A stretch of DNA of 64,000 bases from Chrysomallon squamiferum. Taxonomy: Eukaryota > Mollusca > Gastropoda > Neomphalida > Peltospiridae. Below are positions 34,035 to 43,905 of this stretch, piece after piece. How positions within the stretch are numbered: the stretch's first letter is position 1; every line of letters starts with the position of its first letter. The position numbers and the translations under genes are program-made. The stretch lies in NCBI GenBank assembly GCA_012295275.1, contig CM022677.1:3593968-3657967 (forward strand). The letters are read 5' to 3'. The notes below the pieces were generated by a model. The model was not told the origin of the DNA and did no database searches. It worked only from the letters and a program-made list of their open reading frames with translations.

Positions 34035-34515
34035 ATGAGTACCCCCAACCCCTTTATCCTTTAGGATAAAACTTGGCCGCAGGTGACTAAAACTAACTAA
34101 TAAGCAAGGACCAGCTGGAGACACACCTAATACCCTCGTGACAGAGAACACGGCTCATCAGTGCTACCTGACATACATGGTTGGCTGCTTTTACTCCTCC
34201 TGACCTTTAAATCAGAGAGTGGGCGAGAGCCAAGGTTACCAATCTCTAGCTGCCCTAAATAAACCAGCCCCCTCGGCAAAATTCACAAGTCATCTTTGGC
34301 CCCAAAAATCAAATATATCTACATTACCTGAACCTGCATAATCAGTAAATTTAACCGTGGGCTGAACAACTTCCCTTTGTCCCAGAAGGTGGAGCGGATT
34401 CCTGTGGCAGACTCGAGTGAATCTTTAACAGTACCCTGTTTCCCTACAGTTCAGTAGGTGAACGTTAAGCTGGGCCATTCACCTCCCCGAGCCGTGTACC
34501 ACACAACTGACTGTA
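34035..34515. other. Less AT-rich unidentified block
   Basis: About 480 bases close to 50 % G+C in an otherwise AT-rich area, with sharp edges (the left edge abuts T/A-rich sequence after the microsatellite). Contains TAATACCCTCGTGACAGAG and CCTCCCCGAGCCGTGTACC. No long open frame, no tRNA boxes, no recognised TIR. Its composition and edges suggest an inserted repeat or an untranslated exon. Confidence 0.4.
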
Positions 34516-36355
34516 TTTTCCTCGAATTAAATGAGATTATTAAGTTTTACAAATAATCTGTATTATACAACACAGATCAGTGAGTACTTAAAAACTGCTC
34601 ACCTAGGTAATGGAGAGACGTTTTGGTGCCATTTTGGAATTCATCAAATTTTAGTATGTTGGTTTTTAAACATAAATTTCCAGATAACTGTATTCTGCTG
34701 TATTGATGTACTTTCCATGTTGGATAATAATTAGTGTTTTGTTATCGCTGGATAAATTAAGAATGAGTTTCACAAATTTCACAGTCTGGAATTTCGACTA
34801 TAGTTTTCCTTAACAATGATTTTATACATTCACTTGAAATTATTTCCTAAGTGAAATATTCAGTTCACTGGTGTTTAAAAAAATCTGAGCAACAGAATAA
34901 GACAAAGGTAAAGTTGACTAAAATAAAAATGCTGATTTAAATGTATGATTACCACAGCTACAGAAATAAAAATGAATTATTGACTCCTTTCTGTCCATGA
35001 TGGTTTCTCCATAATGTCTGAGTTAATTATTTCACTAACAGAACTTTGTGTGTTTTGTATTTGGACTAATTCTTTACTGTCACATTTTGGAAATGGAATT
35101 TTTTTCTTTAACTTTAAAAAACAACAAAAAACAACTAAATATATATATTATATATTTCAATTTATTAAAAATATTTTTCTACAAAATTAAGAAACAAAGC
35201 AAAAACAGTTGAAGTAAAATATTTGTATTGGTTCAGGTTACGTTTATGTGAAAAAAATTATTTCTTTTAATATTATCTTTATGTATCAAAAAATTATTAA
35301 AACATCTTAAACAAAAATAATAAAACAATATTTGTATCTATTTTGTACATCCAACACTCATGCCATAATCTATATTTAATATTTCATACACACTCTTAAC
35401 TTTGCCAAAATCTTCTTTTGATTAAAATCTTTGTTCACTATTTACTGCTTTCATTGGTATCCGAAATGTCACATTCATTTTCAAAGATTCACATCTGACG
35501 TAACTGGTATATTTATCCTGCATTATGAGTAATAGGTGTAACTGTAAACATTAGTCACCGAACATTACAGTATTCACATCTTTATATTACTCTGATTTCA
35601 AAACAAAAATAAATAAATAAATATGATAAATAGGTTTCTGTTATATTTACATACAACCTAAATCTCTTTTTCCCACCTAATTAGTTAACACTAATTACAG
35701 CATGTCAGATTTTTTTATTAATAACTTAATTAACGTTTATATTTCTATTTCTGTGCGTTTCCTCATATTTTGTTATTATTGTAAAGTATTTTTTTTATTT
35801 GTTAGGTGTTGCGATAGCGTAATAAAATATTCACACAGAATATTAACAGATTACATGTTACCCTTTTGAACTAGTACTCGGTTTTTATCTAGCGATAGAA
35901 AAAGAGAGAGAAAAACAACAACAATATAAAATCACATATAAAGGAATATTATGTCAGTATTTTGTCACGTTTACATATATATAAACACACACGAACACAC
36001 ACAGATTGTCATTAATAATAATATAGGTAAAATTCCCACATTGCCTGTATTCCAAGTGTTAGCAACAAGTTCTATTAAATTCACAAAAACTGAAAAGATT
36101 TCAAACATCAGTTATGTGAAAATTACCTGATGAGCCACTGACAAGCTTTGATCCAGCAGTCGTCCGCATGTTACAGTTTTGAAACGGTTAAGCTTGTAAT
36201 TAGTAATAACAGAAAATAAATACATAAATAACTGCTTTTGTATTATTGTTATCTTCAGTTCTTACTTTTGTTGTTGTTATTTATTTATTTAAAGTTATTT
36301 TTGTTTTCATTATTGGGATAATGTTTGTTCAAAATTCGTGAAAAGATCTTGTTCT
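34516..36355. other. AT-rich noncoding stretch
   Basis: No features recognised on either strand apart from short homopolymers and a (GAAA)-like patch near 35900. Confidence 0.4.
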
Positions 36356-36359
36356 GGCA

Positions 36360-37505
36360 CGACACCCAGCTGGTTCAACGATCATTTAGTGTTCTGGGTG
36401 CTGAGTTCGTACCCAGCTGGTTCAACGATCATTTAGTGTTCTGCTGCTTGTTGTCAAACTGGTTGTGCGAGTTCGTAGTGACGTCACGCTGCTGACACGT
36501 CAGTCTTGTTGTCAGGGTGTGCAAGCTGGTTGTGCTTCGTAGTGACGTCACGCTGCTGACACGTCAGTCTGGTCTGGGTGCTGCAAGAGTTCGTAGTGAC
36601 GTCACGCTGCTGACACGTCAGTCTCGTTGTCTGGGTGCTGCAAGCTGGTTGTGCGAGTTCGTAGTGACGTCACGCTGCTGACACGTCAGTCTCGTTGTTG
36701 TCAAGCTGGTTGTGCTTCGCGTCAACACGCTGGTTGGGTGCTGCAAACTGGTTGTGCGAGTTCGTAGTGACGTCACGCTTCACGTCAGTCTTGTTGTCTG
36801 GGTGCTGCAAACTGGTTGTGCGAGTTCGTAGTGACGTCACGCTGCTGACACGTCAGTCTCGTTGTCAGGGTGCTGCAAGCTGGTTGTGCGAGTTCGTAGT
36901 GACGTCAAGTCTGTTGTCAGGGTGCTCAAAGCTGGTTGTGCGAGTTCGTAGTGACGTCACGCTGCTGACACGTCAGTCTCGTTGTCTGGGTGCTGCAAGC
37001 TGGTTGTGCGAGTTCGTAGTGACGTCACGCTGCTGACACGTCAGTCTCGTTGTCTGGGTGCTGCAAGCTGGTTGTGCGAGTTCGTAGTGACGTCACGCTG
37101 CTGACACGTCAGTCTCGTTGTCTGGGTGCTGCAAACTGGTTGTGCGAGTTCGTAGTGACGTCACGCTGCTGACACGTCAGTCTCGTTGTCTGGGTGCTGC
37201 AAGCTGGTTGTGCGAGTTCGTAGTGACGTCACGCTGCTGGCACGTCAGTCTCGTTGTCTGGGTGCTGCAAACTGGTTGTGCGAGTTCGTAGTGACGTCAC
37301 GCTGCTCACGTCAGTCTCGTTGTCTGAGTGCTGCAAGCTGGTTGTGCGAGTTCGTAGTGACGTCACGCTGCTCACACGTCAGTCTTGTTGTCTGGGTGCT
37401 GCAAGCTGGTTGTGCGAGTTCGTAGTGACGTCACGCTGAAGTCACGTGCTCGCTGGTTGTGCAAGTTCGTAGTGACGTCACGCTGCTCATACGTCAGTCT
37501 TGTTG
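36360..37505. repeat. 68-bp satellite carrying 16 TGACGTCA (CRE) palindromes
   Basis: Unit of 68 bases: GCTGGTTGTGCGAGTTCGTA, then GTGACGTCACGCTGCTGACA, then CGTCAGTCTCGTTGTCTGGG, then TGCTGCAA. TGACGTCA starts one base after 36478, 36542, 36596, 36664, 36767, 36831, 36899, 36951, 37019, 37087, 37155, 37223, 37291, 37357, 37425 and 37472; spacing is exactly 68 over most of the second half and shorter or longer at the edges. The octamer is invariant in all 16, while other positions vary. Far richer in G+C than the surroundings. Open frames across it are accidental because 68 is not a multiple of three. Confidence 0.95.
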
Positions 37506-37683
37506 TCGAAATTTTACACGAGTTTGTTCTCAATCAATTCTGCGACAAACGACTACCGTAAAGCTCTTAATAATCAACTTGTTACTCGAACAGGGTGCGT
37601 CATTCCTTTGTTACGCACAGGTAAAATAATAACTCAGTTTTTGTAAATAAACGTTGGTTCAAGAACACGTCGTGGTATGAATT

Positions 37684-37726
<43 letters not shown>

Positions 37727-38005
37727 AAGAAAGAAAGAAAAAAGAAAGAAAGACAAAAGAATCGGTCACGAAGCAAAAGCAAAGTTCGTAGTCGATAGCA
37801 ACAGTTTATTTTGAAGTGCACACATAGTCTGTACATATTAATTAATGTATTCGCTATTGCAAAGATTCACCTGTACTTTGAGTAACAGGATTTAGAAATA
37901 AGATTTAAGAGACCTACATTCAGGTGTGTGTCTCTGTGTGTCATAATGAAAATAAAGATAAAAAATAAAAAATAAATAAATAAAAGGTAAATTATAGTAC
38001 TTACC
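37506..38005. other. Spacer with poly(A) and (GAAA)n
   Basis: Poly(A) at about 37690-37723 followed by GAAA units to about 37752; the rest unremarkable. Confidence 0.5.
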
Positions 38006-38013
38006 ATTTAGCT

Positions 38014-38321
38014 CACTGGTTTTCGGACTTTTTCATACCGCGACCCCTTATGAGCAATTCAATATGACAGATGACCCCTTTAAAAACATTTATCAATAAT
38101 ACCTGGGGTTACCATATTTTCATCAACCAAAGACAGTTCAAAAGGAATCTATATTCACTGAGACGGATCCCAAACCTATCTACACGTTTTTATGTATTCC
38201 TCCTTCCAAGTCAAGTTGAAAAAATCTAAACCATACCCTCGCTCAAGAACGATCTCGCGACCCCCAGAAAAAAGTCTGGCGACCTCTCTGGGGTTCGCGA
38301 CCCTCAGGTTGAAAACCTATG
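38014..38321. mobile_element. hAT-type MITE, 308 bp
   Basis: Termini CACTGGTTTTCGGAC and, inverted, CATAGGTTTTCAACC. Subterminal CGCGACCCC occurs at both ends in inverted order (CATACCGCGACCCC and GGGGTTCGCGACCC). Flanked by ATTTAGCT (38006-38013) and ATTTAGTT (38322-38329), an 8-bp duplication with one mismatch. No coding capacity. It resembles the termini of the hAT copy at 60917 (CAGTGGTTCCCAACC... GCGACCC), so that family is a plausible source of its transposase. Confidence 0.85.
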
Positions 38322-38355
38322 ATTTAGTTGTAGTAGTAACACTGACTAATAAAAG

Positions 38356-38357
<2 letters not shown>

Positions 38358-38433
<76 letters not shown>

Positions 38434-38520
38434 GATAATAAAAGATAATAATAATAAAAACAAAGATATAAATAAATACAAATACAAAAATATATATATA
38501 TATATGTGTGTATATGTGTG

Positions 38521-38552
<32 letters not shown>

Positions 38553-38636
38553 TGTATGTATGTATGTATGTATGTATGTATGTATAAGAGTAGTAGTAGT
38601 AGTAGTAGTAGTGAGCAATAATAATAATAATAATAA

Positions 38637-38666
<30 letters not shown>
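38358..38666. repeat. Compound microsatellite
   Basis: In order: (ATA)n at 38358-38431, (TA)n/(GTGTATAT)n at about 38490-38525, (TATG)n at about 38525-38584, (TAG)n at 38588-38612, (ATA)n, then poly(A) to 38666. Confidence 0.95.
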
Positions 38667-38667
<1 letters not shown>

Positions 38668-39480
38668 AAAAAATAAAAAAATAATAAAAAAATATAGGTA
38701 TTTTAAGACGGTGGTAGTTTGTCTGATCATTATGTTTTGAATTCAGGCTGCTGGAAATAAATGACGAATGTATACACACCTCATTTCTCTGTATACATCT
38801 TGAACAGGACTACAAATTCTTACAAAGAAATACGTGCTTAAACCTTTGATGGTGGAATAACTGACACAGCTATCGGATTATTAACATGAAGTATAAACAG
38901 AGCTGTCAGAAGTATTTAATCTGTTGTTTAAATATTCTGTATGCATGATAGTTAAAAATAAACTTGATGTCAGTGCAAATTACTATTATTACCGTTTACT
39001 TTCTTACTGCTAAATTATTATTTGATCACTGATGCACGGAAATTGAGCAGTTAGTTCAGACTTGTGTAGCTGGTAGAGATGTTCAGTCTCAGTTTTTCTT
39101 TTACTTCTTTTTTTTTAATTTTAATTTTTATTTAAAAAGGACGTAAAACGTCTTGCGCAGTGGAAATGTTAACGTAGCTTTTTAACCCGGGCAGACGTAA
39201 ATTCGAAAGGTCGCGAGTCGACGATCGTCTGCAGTGTCTAAACTAAACCAGATAACTCTTTGACAGTACCGGTAGAGTTCTCTCCCTTCATTTATTCGAA
39301 AATAATCTTTTTATCACTGATCGGCAGAACTTCAACTTTTATGAGAAGCTTTTGAAATCAGAAACGAGATCTGCGTCACCACTTTTATTATGTCCTGTGG
39401 GTTTCTTCTGTGACAGCTCTAAAAATGTATTTACGGTCTGTTAGATTCAACTATGAATGTAGTTTAGCATTTTGAATGTT
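38667..39480. other. Noncoding stretch with a possible tRNA-like relic
   Basis: Mostly AT-rich. At 39165-39240 a GC-rich segment includes AACGTAGCTTTTTAACCCGG and GAAAGGTCGCGAGTCGACGA, loosely like degenerate pol III A and B boxes with usual spacing. Too diverged to call. Confidence 0.25.
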
Positions 39481-39790
39481 CTCTGTCTTGTGTACGTCTG
39501 ATTAGACTCTGCACATAGACAATATTCGGGAACGCACTGGCGCATGAGGACAAAGACCAATCACGACCTCACAAACCCGTCAGATGCCGCTGACGAGACT
39601 CGAACGTATGACACCCATTCACCCGCGCTCCGAAGGCGGACGATGTAACTGTTCGGCCAACGAGAAAACTGAAAACAAGTTGCTCAGTAACCGAGGTAAT
39701 CATCGCTTCCCACGAAGCACGCCGTTCTTTGTCTTTCGTCATTTCTGCGTGAATCTATTTTTTGTGGGTAACTGGGCATTCGCAAGTATG
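39481..39790 (-). mobile_element. tRNA-related SINE-like element, copy 1
   Basis: On the minus strand: a ~100-base leader (GAAATGACGAAAGACAAAGA, GTGGGAAGCGATGATTACCT), then a tRNA-like part with an A box-like TGGCCGAACAG, a spacer GTCCGCCTTCGGAGCGCGGG and a B box-like GTTCGAGTCTC. Copy 2 at 41588-41812 has the same order in opposite orientation, about 70 % identical. Flanked by 23-base imperfect direct repeats (TGTAGTTTAGCATTTTGAAT at 39458 and TGTAGTTTAGGATTTTGAAT at 39789); these may be target duplications or part of the element. The open frame at 39584-39793 on the other strand is a by-product. Confidence 0.6.
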
Positions 39791-40017
39791 TAGTTTAGGA
39801 TTTTGAATATTATGTGTATGTATGTGTGTGTGTGTATTATGTATGTATTTATGTATGTTTGTTTTCTATTCTATCAACAATTATCAATTAAGGGATTATT
39901 ATTATTGACTAATTTATTTCATAATAATTGCAGATATGCTGTGTATTATTAATACTCGTTCAGTCTAATTATAAACAAATGGATACATGAGAGAGAGAAA
40001 TAATGTAAAAAAAAAAG

Positions 40018-40138
40018 AAAGAAAGAAAGAAATATAAAACAAATTCAATAAATAAATAAGTAAGTAAGTAAGTAAGTAAATAAATAAAAAAATAAAAAAA
40101 AAAGTAAAAAAATAAAAATAACCAAAGCAACATCAAAC
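40018..40138. repeat. (GAAA)n / (TAAG)n / A-rich simple sequence
   Basis: A-rich simple sequence leading into the 96-bp array. Confidence 0.8.
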
Positions 40139-40522
40139 GATTTAAATTATAAGGTTAGACTTATATGAATCTGGAGAGAAAAGACAGAGAGACTGTTAAT
40201 AAAACAAACACTAAAGAAAGAAAGTTTAAATAAAGATTTAAATTAATAAGGTGAGACTTCTGTGAATCTGGAGAGAAAAGACAGAGAGACAGTTAATAAG
40301 AAAACACAAAAGAAAGAAAGTTTAAATAAAGATTTAAATTAATAAGGTGAGACTTCTGTGAATCTGGAGAGAAAAGACAGAGAGACAGTTAATAAGAAAA
40401 CACAAAAGAAAGAAAGTTTAAATAAAGATTTAAATTAATAATGTGAGACTTCTGTGAATCTGGAGAGAAAAGACAGAGAGACAGTTAATAAGAAAACACA
40501 AAAGAAAGAAAGTTTAAATAAC
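40139..40522. repeat. 96-bp minisatellite, four units
   Basis: GTGAGACTTCTGTGAATCTG occurs at 40251, 40347 and 40443, exactly 96 bases apart, with a more diverged first unit at 40154 (97 bases upstream). Purine-rich (GAAAAGACAGAGAGACAG). The first unit is the outlier and the later three are nearly identical, so expansion probably ran rightwards. Confidence 0.95.
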
Positions 40523-41587
40523 TTGCCTGCAACCTGCGCTTTTGAATCTGCTTTGTATTTGTCACGTGCTATGGTAGGTGTACCCTTAAATAAAATAAAT
40601 CAGACTTACCACATGTTTGAACAGAATAAGATCAAAGAATAAATACAGTAATGAGCTGGTATCAATCCTCTTCTAAATAAATAAATAAATAAATGAAAAT
40701 TATATGAATGAGGTTAAAAGGCTTCTTGAACAATGGTCAAAATGTTCTTTCTCACCTCTAGGAAAAATTACTGCAATCAAAATTTTAGTTTTATCGAAAG
40801 TTGTTTGTTTTTTCTTCACTGACAGTAACAATAACAATAATAATAATAATAATAAGAAGAAGAAGAAGAATGAAATAGTGCCATCAGCTCCATATTAAAT
40901 GATGTAAGTTCTTTATCTTCGTTGTAATCATATTTCATGTCTAGCAATATCTAACCTGTATAAGGCATAGTTTACATTTTTATAATAAAACCAGACTTTT
41001 GTATTCTTATAAGTTATAAACGTCTTCGTTTTGGTCATAGTATTTCTGAATTATATACTTTACGTACATAATGAACTGAAAAAAGACTGCAATGAATATG
41101 AATGTTAATATAACAGACTTCTTTTAAAGTTTTAATAATAATAACCATATTTATTTTTTACAACCGGAATGACTTAAGAAGTTTGTTAACATTTGGCAAA
41201 AAAATAAAATCATCTTGAAAGATAACTGATATTAAGATACATTTTATACCAGCCCTGATATTAACCTTAACCCTAACCGTAATACTAAACCGATTTATAA
41301 CAATGAAACATTTATTAACAATCAAATGTAACTTTCATACACATATATACAAAGTTATACATAAATAGCTTACTACTTTTGGAAATGTAAATATAAAATA
41401 AATAAATAAATATAACATTCTGAGAGAAAGAGAGAAAGAGAGAGAGAGGGACAGACAGACAGACATACTCAGACACTCGGATATGTACACATAGAAAAAG
41501 TACGTAAAAATATCTTATTAATATATGCACTTAAGACCTTCTGGCTCTAACTCTGCTTAATTATTATGCAGACGACACAAACAGAAA
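40523..41587. other. Noncoding stretch
   Basis: AT-rich; short microsatellites near 40677-40695 (AAAT), 40825-40870 (AAT/AAG) and 41420-41465 (GAGA/CAGA). CCTTAACCCTAACCGTAATA at about 41265 contains short CCCTAA-like units, too few to be a telomeric tract. No gene recognised. Confidence 0.4.
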
Positions 41588-41812
41588 TGGAATATTCAAC
41601 TCTAAATACACACTTGCCAGTGCTATGTTTCCAGGAAAACAGATACACACAGAAATAACGAAAGTCAAAATACGGCGAGCTTTGTGGGAAGCGGTGATTA
41701 CCTCGGTTATTGGGCAGCCTGTTCAAGGTTGTCTTCATGGCTGAACGGTAACATCATCCGCCTTCAGAGTGAGTGAGTACCAAGCGTTCGATCCTAAATT
41801 CCTCAGTCCTAA
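41588..41812 (+). mobile_element. tRNA-related SINE-like element, copy 2
   Basis: Leader with GAAATAACGAAAGTCAAAAT and GTGGGAAGCGGTGATTACCT, then the tRNA-like part: A box-like TGGCTGAACGGTAACATC, CATCCGCCTTC, B box-like CGTTCGATCCT. Substitutions against copy 1 fall equally on all codon positions of the shared open frame (NRGNHRFP text on the reverse strand), so the shared protein-like text is not under coding selection. Confidence 0.6.
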
Positions 41813-42617
41813 ATTACACACACAGAGAGACAGACAGACAGACAACAACGCATACAGCTGCGAGGCTACATATAAAAGTACATTCGTGAGCTCTGAGTAT
41901 CCAGATCTCAGCTTTAATTTAATTTATTATTAATTTATTTTTAATTTATTGATTTATTGATTTGTTTATGTTTTTCTGATGACGTCAGACAGCGGTGATG
42001 ACGTCATAGACACGATTTGATTTGAAATTTTTATAATGGACTCATTTGTGTCAAACAGATACATGCGAAATGTATAATGACATCTCATTGCTTTATTATG
42101 TATTTATTTATTTATTTAAGTATATCTAATGTTTATAGTTTGTATATGAAACGTGATATTACTAACTATTTCTTGCTTCATTTGTACTTTTTTTATTTCG
42201 CTTTAAATTGTATATAAAATAAAATGTAGATAAATTACATATGTACTTACTGACTGCTGGACATGAAATACAAGAACTGTTATTTGATTTATTTATCCAT
42301 TTTCTTTTATTAAGATTTATATTAAATATGTAAGTAAATTAGATTATGTTTCGAACTTACTGTTTGTTTGTTCATGTATAAGATGTACATAAAGAAAATG
42401 CAAATAAAAGTATTTTGTATCATACATTTTTACTTCGTTTATTTTTGTATTTAATTTCTATTTAGAATGTAAACAGAAAATTTTATAGACTTAAAAATCA
42501 ATTTTATTATTTGGTTTCTGTAATATTTTTCTTTTCTGCATACAGCGTGTAATACATAAAGATGTTGTGAGACAGGATTCCAGAGCAGATCCTATAACTG
42601 TACTTGATGTGTGTAGC
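41813..42617. other. AT-rich noncoding stretch
   Basis: Apart from the two palindromes nothing is recognised; (CAGA)n lies at about 41825-41845. Confidence 0.4.
41980..42006. promoter_or_regulatory. Pair of CRE-like palindromes
   Basis: TGACGTCA at 41980-41987 and 41999-42006, 19 bases apart, in otherwise AT-rich DNA. Known: TGACGTCA is the full CREB/ATF site. No adjacent gene start is recognised. Confidence 0.5.

Positions 42618-42709
<92 letters not shown>
42618..42709. repeat. (CT)n microsatellite
   Basis: About 92 uninterrupted bases of CT. Confidence 0.95.
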
Positions 42710-42714
<5 letters not shown>

Positions 42715-43176
42715 AATGAAGGAATTGTTTTCTTTTTTAAAAAACCCCACTAAAAGTATAAATGAAAGGATTAGTTCAGAGGATAGTATCGTAAATATAA
42801 ATTTTCCATCAGTTAATAGCAATGGAATCTATGAATGAGTTAATGGAAGGGAGATAACTCCTGCACAGCTTATTATGAAGTGCACAAGAGTTAGCTGTTG
42901 TGGACTTGTATATTCAATGAATTAATTTTCTATTTACAAGTGAGCTGGACTTGGTAGTCTTCACAGCTGGTATAATAATGACCGTTTTACGTACTCTCCT
43001 GTCTGTGGGATGGTTCATATCAATGATTCTTTGCTGCTAACTGGAAAGAGTAGCCCGTGAAGCAAAATGTTTATATTGGTTCAAGTTAAGTTGCAGGTGA
43101 AAACAATTATTTCTTCTAATGTTGTCTTTATGTGACAAAAATTCTTAAAACATTTGAGAAAAATATTGTTTCTTTG

Positions 43177-43177
<1 letters not shown>
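42710..43177. other. Noncoding stretch
   Basis: Includes GGGAGATAACTCCTG at 42849, one of four such motifs in the window. No gene recognised. Confidence 0.4.

Positions 43178-43228
<51 letters not shown>
43178..43228. repeat. Poly(A) run
   Basis: About 50 adenines, directly before the 56-bp repeat. Could mark the end of a retrotransposed sequence but no body is recognised. Confidence 0.9.
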
Positions 43229-43232
<4 letters not shown>

Positions 43233-43261
43233 AAATTAATACAACCAATTTTATAAATAAA

Positions 43262-43485
43262 GATCAAATCAGCTAAATCTAGTATTTATGTAAAACTAAG
43301 TAGACTGTGTACAAAGATAATCTGTCCACTAAATGTAGTATTTATGTAAAACTAAGTAGACTGTGTACAAAGATAAACTGTCCGCTAAATGTAGTATTTA
43401 TGTAAAACTAAGTAGACTGTGTACAAAGACAAACTGTCCCCTAAATGTAGTATTTATGTAAAAACTAAGAAGACTATACAAAGAT
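43262..43485. repeat. 56-bp minisatellite, four units
   Basis: CTAAAT(C/G)TAGTATTTATG recurs at 43273, 43329, 43385 and 43441, exactly 56 bases apart; each unit has AAACTAAGTAGACTGTGTAC. Confidence 0.95.
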
Positions 43486-43624
43486 TCTGTTAGAAATTTA
43501 CTTGACATGACGTTTTCTTGGTTTGTTGAGATTTTAAAAATATATAAAACTTTGTTTTAACTGTGGTAAAATGGTTATTGAAATGAAGCGTAAGTTTGTC
43601 GGTGTTTTTGTTCTTTTGTTTGTA

Positions 43625-43627
<3 letters not shown>

Positions 43628-43680
<53 letters not shown>

Positions 43681-43690
43681 TTTTTTTTTT
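43628..43690. repeat. (GT)n followed by poly(T)
   Basis: GT at 43628-43677 and T run to 43691. Confidence 0.95.
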
Positions 43691-43699
43691 TATATAATT

Positions 43700-43905
43700 A
43701 TAATGACGGATATTAAACAAACGTTGCTAACACCCTAATTTTATTTATTGATGTATTATTATTATTGTTATTCTTCTTCTTCTTCTTCTTCTTATTATTA
43801 TTAGTAATAGTAGTAGTAGTAGTAGTTATGGTTTTCTTTATAATGTTCACTTTAATGTTTAAATATTAAGACCACTTATTAAAATTTTGCTTTAAAGTAT
43901 GTTAT
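43700..43905 (+). repeat. Dispersed repeat family, copy 1, with embedded microsatellites
   Basis: ACGTTGCTAACACCCTAATTTTAT, (ATT)/(CTT)n, (AGT)n, then GTTTTCTTTATAATGTTCAC and CTTATTAAAATTTTGC. The same order of unique segments around similar (ATT)n(AGT)n stands at 60495-60725. Seen by direct comparison; class unknown. Confidence 0.65.

Noticed and set aside
36695-37439. Open frames across the 68-bp array as a repeat protein
   Set aside because: 68 is not a multiple of three, and frames stay open by chance; the conserved feature is the DNA palindrome, not any peptide.
39584-41738. Conserved small protein with NRGNHRFP text at 39584-39793 (+) and 41547-41738 (-)
   Set aside because: The similarity is that of the two SINE-like copies; differences fall on all codon positions equally and most change the residue.
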